Position numbers and translations under genes: made by a program | The notes under the pieces: model-generated | Seen by the model: only the letters and a program-made list of their open reading frames with translations | Databases searched by the model: none | What the model was told of the DNA's origin: nothing | Assembly (NCBI GenBank): GCA_015680685.1 | Contig: MNCI01016470.1 | Span: forward strand, 171,987 to 235,986 | DNA length: 64,000 nt | Reading direction: 5' to 3' | Origin: Gnetum montanum | Lineage: Eukaryota > Streptophyta > Gnetopsida > Gnetales > Gnetaceae | In this document: piece by piece, positions 46,062 through 57,322 of the stretch | Layout of the letters: every line of letters starts with the position of its first letter | How positions within the stretch are numbered: the first letter of the stretch is position 1

Positions 46062-47030
46062 TGTAGACCTTTTGGTGTGTCAAAACATTAAGTAAAATGG
46101 ATTTGAAGATTATTTGTATGGTTATGTGGTTGTTGTGTTTGTAGGAAAAAGTACATGGAAAACCAAGATGAGATGAATCATACATTAATGAGAAGAAACG
46201 AACTAGTTTAGAGAAAAGAAGAGCTTAAAGGAGAAGATCATCCGCAAGGTCTTAAGAACACATGCTAGAATTCAAAGAACATGGACAAAGACCAAATGAC
46301 TCACAAGCAAAGTTGGCATCTTTAAGAACTTATAAGAGAATGTTGAAGTGTAAGATCATGAACAAGGAAGGAAGAATTCAAGTGCAAAGAAAGGATGAAG
46401 AAAGATGCTCCAAGAAATAATAGACATCTTAGTAGAATTTTAAGTAGTATAGGCAAAGATATCTCTGCAAAATAGCAAAGGTCTTTCATCAAACAAAGAC
46501 ATCTTTCACTAGACAAAGATGTCTTCCTAGAATGAAGGCTAGTTATAGAAAGATGTCTTTCACCAAAAGAAGATGTCTTCCTCGAATGGATGCCAAATGT
46601 AGAAAGACATCTTAATCATGAAGAAGACATCTTCCATGACTATTAGATAGCCATTGAATGAGTTCCAAGATGAATTTGGAAAACTTGTGGCTCTAATAAG
46701 ACATCATTCTCATTGGAAAATGTGCAAGCTTATGTACTATCATTGTGTAATCATTTGATAATCATTCTTGCTCCTCATTGTACTATCTTTTTTCTATTGT
46801 AAAGTGAGCCATCCCTCAAAGTAAAAGGATTAGCAAACTAAGTTGCATTCATCCCTTGTAATTATTGTTTTCTCTTGTTGCCCTTAGGGGTTGATGTGCT
46901 TCTTGTGGGAAGGCATCTTGCTTGAGCTTGCTAGGATCCTACGAGATTGAGTGTTGGTGTAGCACCACAACACTCTAGAGAAGAGCTCAAGATTGTAAAG
47001 GTTGTGGGATTTTGGAAACCACATTCTATG
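46062..47030 (+). repeat. Copia-like 5' LTR, about 970 bp
   Basis: Collinear with 57323-58285. It includes a cluster (about 46490-46640) of AAGATGTCTT/AAGACATCTT motifs spaced irregularly, and a GGATCCTA...GTGTAGCACCA block near its end. The 3' limit is approximate. Confidence 0.7.
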
Positions 47031-47064
47031 TTGGGGGATTTTGGACATAAGAGGAGAAAGATAA

Positions 47065-48535
47065 TTTCATGTTTGATTTAAAAGCAAAGAATTGTCTATA
47101 TTGTGCTTTGAATAAATCTAAATTTTATAGGGTAGCAGGATGTAAAATAGCCAAAGAAATTTGGCAAACTTTAGAAGCTACTTATTAAGGAACCTCTATT
47201 GTTAAGCAATCAAAATTGTTAGTTTTGCAAAGCAAATACAATAAGCTCAAAATGAAAGAAGGTGCAAAAGTAAAAGAATATTTCTTTAGAGCCAATGATC
47301 TTGTTGTAGCTATTAGAGGAACATGAAAATATTTTTCTGAAAGCATTGTCATCATCAAAATGATTAGAGCTCTATAATTGGAGTTCAGACAAAAGGTCAT
47401 AGTTATGGAGGAAATCAGAAATTTCTCAACTTTGAAATTTGAAGAGCTTCAAAGTGCTCTCATTGCTTATGAAATGAATCTCATAAGTAAAGGAGCTATC
47501 CAAGAAAGACCTATTGCTCTAAATACTGCCTCCAAGGAGAAGGAACTTAATGAGCATGATGAGGGCAGCGAAGATGAGATTGCCTTTCTCTCAAGGAAGC
47601 TACAATGATTGTTGATAAGAAGAAATAAGGGAACATTTCAATAAAGACCCAATCTGTTCAAAGGTAGAGAAAGAGGTAAAAATGTTTTAAACTCTAACTT
47701 AAATTTCTCTTCTATATAATGTTGGGTTTGTGGAAAAAGAGGCCATATGGCCTCCAAATGTCCTAGTGATAGCAAGGTACAACTAAAGAATATATCTAAT
47801 GATGAGGAATTGAAAAAGACAAACATTTTTACAAGTTGGGATGATGGTGAGTAAACTGAAGAAGAAGCATGTAATTATTTCAAAGATTCACATCTCATGT
47901 GCATGGTGCTTATAGATGAAAATTCCTCACATGTGGTTGAACAAGGTGGTAAGTGTGATGAAAGGTATAGTGAACATAAAGAAGAAATTTTTCTTTTACA
48001 TTATTTGATTAAAAAGTCAAAGAATTTTGTAATTTCTAAGCTAGATGTTATCCACTTTTAAGTGAAAGAAGAGATCTCAAACATAAAAGCTAAGATTTAA
48101 CAATTAACCTCTTTTAATAAGGATTGAAAAGAAGAGGAGACTCCTGAAAAATAGCCAAAGATCTTGGAGAAAGTCATACATGAAAATTCAAGCTCAAGCA
48201 TAGTCAAGTTTGATAATGTTGTTCATGAGGAGAGTACTTTATTTGTGTGTAAAAATTATGGTAGTAAGTAATCCATTAACTATTCTCATGATGATTAACA
48301 TAAGATTAATGCTTGGTCTTGTCAAACAAGCTTTGGTTAGGAAATTGTGTAGGCACTAGTAGCTACAAATGAAGATAAGTGGAGAATTGAAAATGATGCA
48401 ATAAGTGATCAAGGGTTCTATCATAAAGAACATGAACAAATAGAGGCATCACATACATAATCTAATGACAGAGAACCTAAGGATGAGGATGTACTTCATG
48501 ATAGGGAACCTCATCTCAAACTCCATTAATCTTCT
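47065..48535 (+). pseudogene. Copia-type gag with CCHC knuckle, broken
   Basis: Plus-strand trace of a Ty1/copia gag. Blocks in order: AKEIWQTLEATY (about 47150), SKYNKLKMKEGAKVKEYFFR (47240-47300), then the open part 47378-47608 with IRNFSTLKFEELQSALIAYE. The zinc knuckle CWVCGKRGHMASKC (CX2CX4HX4C) starts at 47720. Several single stops show decay. Beyond the knuckle the frame continues as acidic, low-identity protein-like sequence to about 48535, which I cannot assign; the protease motif expected next in copia is absent. Confidence 0.75.
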
Positions 48536-49148
48536 CTTCTCACCTACAAGGTAAGTCATGGTAAGTTTCCATCTCTTTTCTTGCTAGTTAATCTGTAAGA
48601 ATATGATTTGAGAAGTCCAAAATTGTTTGTCTCTTGTCTAGATTAGAAAAGTGTTGGAATAATTGTTTAGAGCATCTCTTATATTCATTTTGAGCCTAAA
48701 GTAATTGGTTTTATGAAAATATGTAGTGTAGCACATGTATTGATTTCTTTTGGCCCTTTATCTTGTAATAAATTAGTTGGGTTTTTGTCTTGCTTTTAAT
48801 CTTGCATGATCTACTTCTAAGCTCATGTTCTTTGGGATATTTTTGACATTTATGAGATAAGACAAGCTTCTAAAAATTCTATCAATATCGCTGATTGGAG
48901 ACCTTAGTCTCCACATTTGATCTTTATGTTGACCCATAGTTGTAGTACTTTGGTGATTTACAACATTTACAAGTTAATCTTAAAAGCCCAAGAAGAGGTG
49001 CACATGCATAGGGGGAGCTTATTTCTCATTATTCATCATCATATTAAAGGTCACCAATATAGGGGGAGTCTTTGAAGACTTCAACTAAGAAACATACAAA
49101 TAGCAAAATATCACAAAATGAGCTAGGATTCATGTCATGCAAGGATAT
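48536..49148. other. Copia-like interior, noncoding part before element C
   Basis: Contains two GGGGGAG purine stretches (about 49011 and 49064). No coding domain recognised. The final GATAT (49144-49148) is the left target duplication of element C. Confidence 0.5.
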
Positions 49149-50026
49149 TGATGAGTGGAAAGGTACCCCTATACTCAACCATACGAATACGAGCGTAACA
49201 CACGCGATCTGGTCGAACTCCGTAGACTAAGTGCCTACACGCTGCATGGAACAGTTAAGGTTAATTATTCATTGTCTTCCCAAACTTTCTTGTAGTTTTC
49301 ATAGTGTATGGTTAAGTAAGTCTGAGGTATATGATTTTTATGTCTTTCTCGGTTTTATCTCCTATGTTGAAAGGTGAAGGGTTGAAGAGACTAATTTCTA
49401 ATTTTAACTAATTAACTAAATCTAAATTAACCTAGCATTAGCATCCATTCCCACTTACCATACACACGTTGAACCAATGCAACCGTGGTAAACAAATGCT
49501 AGTCGTTGTTGGGATTACCATGCGTAACGCACGTGCTCGAAGCGGTCGTATTGAGGCACCTAACTAGGAGAGAAGGGTTGAGAAAGATTTAATGACTAAT
49601 AAAAAATTTAAATAATAGATAATAAATAATGGTAAATAAAATCCTGATTAGCCTATTCCATGCACTGCAAGGTTTATCCAAGAAGCTTGTCTTTATTTCC
49701 GTACACAAACTTGTGTTCAGGTACAATTTTTGCTCGAATAAAGATCCGTTCACTCTAGAGTTCCTACTGTGGGCACATGGAAATTAATCTATCTCTGGAG
49801 TGGAAAAATTGCCAGAGTTTTGCTACGGTCTAGGCCTAGATGAGGAAACAAGGGAGAGCCGCCTCTTATTTATAAATATAATGGCGCACCGCGATATCGC
49901 GTACACGATATCGTAGGGGAAGACGTGATATCGCGTACACGATATCACGAGGGATGGATGCGATATCATGACAGCCGCGATATCACATACGCGATATTGC
50001 AGCCCATGCAATATCGCGTTCCATCA
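49149..50026 (-). repeat. Element C 3' LTR (878 bp)
   Basis: Starts TGATGAGTGG and ends TTCCATCA. The minus-strand TATAAATA box is at 49867-49874. Hairpin arms are at about 49689-49697 and 49737-49745. The upstream region (49890-50020) is packed with GCGATATCGCG-type palindromes. Confidence 0.92.
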
Positions 50027-50043
50027 TACCCCCGTGACTAAAT
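50027..50043 (-). other. Element C polypurine tract
   Basis: Minus strand TTTAGTCACGGGGGTA directly precedes the LTR start TGATGGAACG. Confidence 0.75.
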
Positions 50044-52020
50044 GAAAACTCATCCTTGAGTTCATTACAATAATATCGGGAAGGTATGGGATTATTGACT
50101 TAAATGGAACTAATGGGATGACATGTGAATGAATCATCATTACAAGACACAACAAAACTAGTGTTCATGACAACAAGGGTGAACACCTTATTACATTAAC
50201 ATCAGGCCTCATTTGGTAGCTTAGAAAGAGAGAGAGAAAGAAGTGTTGCTGCTGCCAACGCCAAGATTGCACCTTTCATTGTCCATCCATAAGCGCATCA
50301 TCAATCTTGCTCCTTGAATAGCTACTTTAGCATTGCTCCATTCCAAGTGGTCCCTTAAAATCCAGTCCATTGTTGCATGATTGTCATATGCACACACAAC
50401 ACAATCTTATATTAGCAAGGGTGATTGAATCATCATGTAATTGATACCTTGCTTCAATGAAAGTCCATTGGTTGAGTTGTGGTATGGCTGATTGCGGGTC
50501 TAGAGATATAATATCGATGACTACCGAAGGTGTAGGGTTTAGGAAAAAATCAAAAAAATCAAGGCTAGGAGAAAATTAAAAAATTCGGGCCCTGTATCCC
50601 CATGACTAATCGCGAACCTTCGGTAGTGTTAAAATGGAGAAAGAAAAGGAACAAGAAAGATGAGGAAAAAGAGACAACTATAGCATTGTTGAAATGGATG
50701 TCAAGATGGAAATGAAAAAAATAAAATTAATTGCAAAAATGTTAGGGAAAAGAAGTTAACTGGTGCACCAAGTAGGAATGTCAGTGGGTCCTCCCCAAAG
50801 CAGGCTCATGCCCTTAATGCCCTAACCAACCCACATTCAAAGAGTTTGTAGGCTCTAGAATGTCATTTGGAACAAGAATTAAAGTCTTAACCACAAGAAT
50901 TTACCAAAAAGAAACAATGCGTCAACCAAAATACACACTAATGATACAACCGGCAATGAGGTAAATAATGGAGAGAAGGATGAAGAGAAGAGAATGGAAT
51001 GGAGTCTCAAGAACAAGGTGGTGTATAGCCCCTTATGTACTTCATGATTAATGTGATTTAGCAAGTCTCATTCCAACTCCAGCCTTAAACCAACCATATC
51101 CAATGACTTTGCATTAATACATTCGGCCAATCCATCCACTTGAAGTAACAAGAATGCCGTCTCCAAGAGCCACCACCATTCTGACGAAACAAAGAGGAAG
51201 AGAATGGGAAGCGAAAGGGGCCTTAGTTAGAGGGAAAATTTTTAGTTCCATAACCAGTGCTTGTAGCCCAAATTATTATTTCATCTAAGGGGTGTGCTTT
51301 GAATTCTCACTTTTTTTTTCGTGTTTTGTGTTTTTATGCATGAGAACCACACCATGCAAAGACTTCTTATTTTTATTTGCTCAGCTTCCAATAATTGGGT
51401 AACGTCAGAATGGTAAGAAAACTCGAGAAGAAAACATCCAAGCACCCAAGAGAATGGCCAACACAAATGCATCAAGTTCCCTTGAAGTCACACCATTTTC
51501 AATCCTTGAGGCCTTCCTTAGTTTGAGAAATGCCCAGTCACCGATTTGTTAGAGTTCTTATTAGAAAGAGACTGTACATTTCCAAGCTGAGAGAGACCAT
51601 AGAAACTGGTGGATGGATGGATGAAGTGAACTCATTGCCTACCATATCAAAGGAAACATACCTTAGTATCAACATCATGACTTAAAGGTAAAAACCAAAC
51701 ATGAGCAATCAATATGAACACGGTTCATACCATCATGAAGAACACTTATTACTGACAAACTTACAAGGTGGATCACACACACACACACACAAAATGAAAA
51801 AGTATAATGATTTTGCAAAACAAAAACAAGAAAAGTTAAAGGAATTTGTAAAACAAAAACAAGAAAAGTTAAAGAAATTTGTAAAACAAAAATATGTAAG
51901 AAAAGAACATGTAAAACAAAAATGTGTAAAATAAAAATGTGTAAAACAAAAACGTGGAAAACAAAAACATGGAAAAAAAACTAAAAAAAACTGAGGGCCC
52001 CAAATGATTAGCATAGGTTT
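50044..52020. other. Element C spacer, third ORF deleted
   Basis: Noncoding. It includes a GAGAGAGAGA run (about 50227), an AGTCATGGGGA motif (50595-50609, minus strand), the block shared with element A (50788-50850), a CA microsatellite (about 51773-51791) and A-rich repeats (51800-51990). The frame on the minus strand at 51733-52071 is an artefact of those repeats. Confidence 0.65.
51800..51990 (+). repeat. A-rich tandem repeats next to internal purine tract
   Basis: Reiterated GTAAAACAAAAACAAG and GTGTAAAACAAAAA units. Elements A (11090-11180) and B (27050-27230) have A-rich tracts at the same place. Confidence 0.7.
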
Positions 52021-52026
52021 CCATGT

Positions 52027-52040
52027 CCCCCATGACTGAA
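52027..52040 (-). other. Element C internal polypurine tract-like site
   Basis: Minus strand TTCAGTCATGGGGG is identical over 14 bases to the 3' purine tract of element A. Confidence 0.55.
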
Positions 52041-52199
52041 TTGCAAGGGAGAGATTTGAAATAATGAACATCTATTTGAATTTTGTAAAAGTGCCCAACT
52101 TCTCCCCACTGATGTTCTTAGATTAAGGGGTGGAAGTTGGTGATTCTCATATTCCAATGTGTCTATGCCTTCGTTGTTAACATGAGTTGTTTCCTTAGT

Positions 52200-55100
52200 T
52201 CATTCCATGCATATTGGGTTGGTCTTTCGACTAGCTATCAACCATGGGGTGTCCACTACTTTTGTGGTTGCTACATATAGGCACCTTTGAATTTGTGTTT
52301 CTTGGGCACATCGATTACATGGAAGAAATGCTGAACATTCTTCCATGTCATCACCCTCTAAGTCACTGTATGTGATGCACAGAACTTTCTTCTTCTTGAT
52401 CTCTCCATAAATATTTACCTTAGATATCTCCAAGGAAAGATCGCAGATCCTAAGGCATGCATCTATTGTGCTTAGCCATGGCCTTCCCATTATAATTGGG
52501 AAATCCTCTTCGTTGTTGTTAACTTCTATCACCAGGAAGTCAGCTGGGTAGGACCAACCACACATAGTGGTAACAATGTCCTCCACCAATCCTAAGGGAA
52601 TGGTGATGGACTGGTTTGCTAGCTCTAGTTGGATGTTGCTCTTCTTAAGTTGGGGCAGGTTCCAGGCTTGATACATCTCTCATGATATTAAATTGACTCC
52701 GAAGCCTGAGTCAAGAAGAGCCTTATGTGGTTCATTCCCAATGATTTGTAAATAAAGTAGGGGACTCCCAGGGTTAGAGGGTTTCCTGGGAAGGTGGCCT
52801 ACCTTGATCCAGTAGGTTACGGTATGTGTTAACATAACCGTATGCGTACATCTCTGTTGTTGGACTGAAGGGTGTTCTGAAGTTTTGTTTGTTGGAGGAG
52901 TGGTTGTGGAATCAAGCACTTGTTATTGTGAGAGCTTGTCTATGTTTTTGGTTCTAAAGAAAGGTCTTCTCTTTTTACAGTTGTCAGAACTAGCAGCGGG
53001 TTGAATGTTTACGGCTCTCATAGCATGGCGTTGCTGCGGTTGAATGGGGAGTTCCCCTTGCATTGTTGGAGTAGGATGTGTGAGAACTATAGGTAGAAGA
53101 GGTGCGGATGGAGTTGGAGAATGGTAAGTATGTGAGGTGCCTCCCGGAGGAGAAGGAGTCCTTCTAAAATACTCCCCAACTTGGTAGTGACGTTGGGGAG
53201 TTGTGTGACCCATAGAGTCACTTGGAGAAACCGGATGCTGCACATAATATCCATAAGGATAAGGTTTTTGGTAAGGGTATTATTCTTTTGGCGGTGGCAT
53301 CCCCCATGACTGTGGGTGTTGCCACTACTGATGTTGTCCGATGGGTTGTGGTGGAGTTCCACTTGGATAGTACGTTAACAGTTGGTGGAACTGTCTTGGG
53401 TTACCTTGGGGATAAGGTAACCTTTGGGGTGTCTTTCATTTATTGAGTCTTAGGTTAAGTGCAGACATCCCAGACTCTTGTAGATGTGAGATGATTGGAC
53501 AACATCCCTTAGGATGGTCATAGTGGTAGATTTCACATCCATCATCATCGTCTGTGTCTAAATCCACAACCTCATCAGAGATAGTTATTTTCCCCTTACC
53601 CTTGTCACGTGCAGGGCTAGAATCTCTTTGCTTTGTCTTGTTCTTGTCACTACTTCGTTCCACCTTAGACTCTTCTACAATTTTTAGGATAGTTTCAAGT
53701 CTATCACTACTTTGGTACTTTGGTTGATCTACCTTAGCCGATACTTCGGTTGTTAGTTTTTGAATCAGCAAGGTTTTTCTATTCACCAACTCTTCGAGTG
53801 GTGACTCATCCTCTTCATCACAAAATTTCACTCCCTTCTTTCTAAGAGAGGGATTAGGGTTGTATTCTTCTGCACTCTCTCTTTTTCATAGTTCACCTTC
53901 TTCTTTGGCTACTTGCTCCAAAAACTGATGAAATTCATGGGCTCTAAGTTCTGATAATCTTCCTTGGGAATAAGTCCCAAGGGTTCTCCTAGTTTCATTC
54001 CTTAGCCCATCTATGATGTGGCAGAGTTGATCCCGTTGTGCATAAGCATGGCTCAGGCAATGATGTAACAATGCATAGTAGCGGCCCATGGCAGCATCCA
54101 AGCATTCATGATTACCTTGCTTCCATCCTTGGATCTACTTATGCAAGTTAGACACTCTAGAGTACGTTTGATACTTATCATTGAAGAGTTCTAACATCGT
54201 ACTCCACCTCCTGATGGTTTCTGGTTCCAAGGACCAATACCAACTCTCTGCTTCCTTAATGAGTGTGTTGGGATACAACTTAAGTTTTTGCCACTCGTTT
54301 TCTATATTTTGCAGGACACAGGCATCATGGAATGCCTATAAATGATTTTGTGGATCAGCGTTGTATCCCCCTTCAAAGCGTGGGATGTTATTCATGTCTA
54401 AGCACTTGATCCGACTATCTCTTTGATGCCTTGTTGGTATTCTTACTACCTCCGTTATATCAAGCATACTTCAGGTGGCAAGTAGGGGTTCATCATGATC
54501 ATCTCTTTCATGATGTCCATGATGTCTACATTGTTCCCTACTTTCCCTTCGTTCATGCCCCTGTCCTCTCTCTCGACTTTCTCATCGAGGTCTCTCATTT
54601 TGTCTACCTCTATCCTCACCGTTATGCTTGTGATGGTTGCACCTAGATGTGGAAGGAGAGGGTAAATGATGTGAAGAAGGGAAAGATGAAGGAGAACCAT
54701 CATCATGAAAATGTTTCCTACCTTCTCTTCTGTGGCTTTGGCCCTGATCGTGATGACGATCTGAGTGCCCATCCTTATTATATGTTGTTGTTCCCTCAGT
54801 GAACAACTAGTGTTCATGGGGATCAGAACTAGGGTTGTGTATCATGGATCGTAGGTTCTGATACCCCACCTCCTCACTATCATTAGGAGGGAAAACATAT
54901 TTTGATAGAGAACTCGTTATGAGTGGTTCACCATCTCCCATTTCACTTAGGATGTGCGGGACCTCTTTGCCCTACAATAGTGTATGTTGGCTCTCCTTCC
55001 TTGAGTCCCTCATACATTGTGCGGCTGTAGGATAGTAATCCCTTAAGTCAAAATCTGCTGCAACGTATTCAGCATAAAGCTATGTCATGCCAATCTGTGC

Positions 55101-55355
55101 CAGAGCACGGAGAAGCATGTTTGGGACTGCCCAATCTGGAGGTCACACTATGTTATCTTGCAAATCTCTCTAGTGCATCTATTCATCTTGATGGAGGATA
55201 AAATTAAAGTTAGGGATATACTCATCGGGATGAGTATATGTCAACCTATATTGTTGAGGAACTGGCAGATTTTGGTTATGTGTTTTTGATTGCCGACTGT
55301 TCTTTGTATTGTCCCTAGGTGGTGAGTTGCTGTTATGAGAAGAAGAAGAAGACAT
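52200..55355 (-). pseudogene. Element C gag-protease, lightly damaged
   Basis: Minus-strand gag-protease trace starting at the ATG at 55355 (MSSSSSHNSN). N-terminal block: YTHPDEYIPNFNF. A His/Ser/Arg-rich segment follows (54806-54500). The gag core (54430-53886) includes LDMNNIPRFEGGYNADPQNH, LELFNDKYQTYSRV, YYALLHHCL and HIIDGLRNETRRTLG. The knuckle-like CEIYHYDHPKGCCP lies at about 53537-53496. A Pro-rich tail (53362-52923) precedes protease: ALLDSGFGVNLIS keeps the catalytic DSG, followed by ELANQSITIPLGLVED and the IIMGRPWLSTIDA block. A handful of stops break it, so it is probably inactive. RT does not follow. Confidence 0.85.
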
Positions 55356-55478
55356 AGTGTCTTATCGGTGTTCTATTTAACCGTTATATAATTTTTCATT
55401 AAATTAACCCTAAGGTTCATTTAAGCTCCCAACGATGTGAATGATCTCTTATGTTCTACTTAGTGCACAAACACTTAG

Positions 55479-55496
55479 TCCCCGGTAACGGTGCCA
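55479..55496 (-). other. Element C primer binding site, tRNA-Asp type
   Basis: Minus strand TGGCACCGTTACCGGGGA, one base from the LTR, matches 16 of 18 bases of the plant tRNA-Asp 3' complement (recalled). Both differences are transitions. Confidence 0.85.
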
Positions 55497-55497
55497 A

Positions 55498-56313
55498 TGA
55501 TGAGTGGCGAGGTACCCCTACACTCAACCATATGAATATGAGTGTAACACATGCGATCCAGTTGAACTCCACAGACTAAGTGCCTACACGCCTCATGGAA
55601 CACTTAAGGTTAATTATTCTTTATCTTTCCAGACTTGTAGTTGTCATGGTGTATGGTTAAGTAAGTCTGAGGTATATGATTTTTATTTTTTTCCAGTTTT
55701 ATCTCCTATGCTGAAAGGTGAAGGGTTGAAGAGACTAATTTCTAACTTTAACTAATTAACTAAGTCTAAATTAATCTAGCATCATCATCTGTTCCCACTT
55801 ACCGTACACACCCTAAAATAATGCAACCATGGTTACCAAACGCTAGTCATTACTGGGATCACCACACATAACGCACGTGCTCGAAGTGGTCGTACTGAGG
55901 CACCTAACTAGGAGACAAGGGTTGAGAAAGATTTAATGAATAATAAAAAATTTAAATAATAGATAATAAATAATGGTAAATCCTAATTAGCCTATTCCAT
56001 GCATTGCAAGGTTTATCCAAGAAGCTTGTCTTTATTGTTGTACAAAAACTTGTGTTCAGGTACAATGTTTGCTCGAGTAAGGATCCGTTCACTCTGGTGT
56101 TCCTACTGTGGGCACATGGAAATTAATCTATCTCTGGAGTGGAAAAATTGCCAGAGTTTCGCTAAGGTCTAGGCCTAGATGAGGAAACAAGGGAGAGCCG
56201 CCTCTTATTTATAGATATGACGGCACACCGCGATATCGCGTAAGTGATATCGTAGGGGAAGACGCGATATCGCGTACATGATATCGTGAGGGATGCGATA
56301 TCGTGTCCCATCA
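55498..56313 (-). repeat. Element C 5' LTR (816 bp)
   Basis: Pairs with 49149-50026. The minus-strand TATAAATA box is at 56206-56213. GCGATATCGCG-type palindromes lie upstream (56228-56305). It ends CGTGTCCCATCA. Confidence 0.92.
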
Positions 56314-56318
56314 GATAT

Positions 56319-57305
56319 GGTATAGTATCAAACGTAGAATTAAATCTTGGTTAAGATGTCTGTAAGCATCTTACCATTGTAATAGCTTTGGGTTACTATT
56401 TAAACATCTTGATCTACGTGGCTATTTTTGGGCATTTACTTGTTTTTATTTGGTATTTGTCCTTCTTCATGAGAATTTATTTTTACAAGTGTATCCTTTC
56501 TTCCTTGTAGTATAATTACCTTCATGATGCTTTCATAAGAGTTGAGTACTATTGGAATCATGACATTCTAGTTTACCTTATGAGTTTATTGGTTCAAAAA
56601 GATAGGTTATTTGATCTTCAAAATTGGATTTTGACAAGGGCTAGCTCCTACCTTGTTTTGCTAAGAGAATATCTTGAGATATAAATTTTAATGAGATATA
56701 TGATTCAAGATGATAGGCCACTTGCTTCTAAATGCTCTATCTTTGGTCTGTGGCATTCAAGTCTATTTTCTCTTAGACATTAATTAAAAGGTTTTATTTG
56801 GTTACGTTTATATTAGTTGTGGGTTTTTTTGTCTAAATTTATCTTGATCAAAAAAGCACAAATCTTTTTGAAGTGTAGATTTTCATCTTCAGCATACAAA
56901 TTCAATATATAAGTTTGTGTCTTTTTACCTGATTTCTTTGCTTATGTTATTTTGGCATGCTATATATATATATCTTCCCTACTCAAAAATCTCTTGTTTA
57001 TATGAGCTTCACTAAAGCATGAAGTACTTGTATCTCTATTTTAAAGGGTTGCGAATGATTGATAATATTCATTATATCAATGTGGATCTCTTTGAAAATG
57101 CTTTATATTACTTAGAGATTTATTTTGAGCTCAATGCATATCTTTTGTGACTATGGAAAGAATTGTTTTCTTAGCTATACTATTGGAATGTTGTTCTTTA
57201 TGATAGGCTTAATGTGCTTTATCCTTTTTTGCTACTATTCAAAGAAGGGGAGAGTATGGTTATATTGGTATGATCACTAATCCATTTTTTTAAGTTTTGA
57301 ACATT
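56319..57305. other. Copia-like interior after element C
   Basis: T-rich noncoding DNA without RT or integrase motifs. A short TA microsatellite lies near 56962. The sequence AAAGAAGGGGAGAG (about 57240) is purine-rich. Confidence 0.5.
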
Positions 57306-57310
57306 ATCAT

Positions 57311-57322
57311 AAAGGAGAAGAT
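57311..57322 (+). other. Copia-like polypurine tract
   Basis: AAAGGAGAAGAT immediately precedes the right repeat start TGTGGACC, the usual layout of a copia 3' purine tract. Confidence 0.5.

Larger units (their letters stand above)
49149..56313 (-). mobile_element. Athila-type LTR retrotransposon C, lacks RT to third ORF
   Basis: A 7.2-kb minus-strand element with LTRs 49149-50026 and 55498-56313. The target duplication GATAT is perfect (49144-49148 and 56314-56318). The primer site (55479-55496) is nearly intact. Gag and protease are present (55355 to ~52200). Then an internal purine tract (52027-52040) and a noncoding spacer lead to the 3' purine tract. RT, RNase H, integrase and third ORF are missing. 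Its gag and protease are less damaged than those of A or B, so it is probably the youngest. Confidence 0.93.

Noticed and set aside
51733-52071. 112-residue Cys/Phe-rich frame on the minus strand
   Set aside because: It is a translation of A-rich tandem repeats; the repeated CFCFTN units come from the DNA repeat, with no family match.
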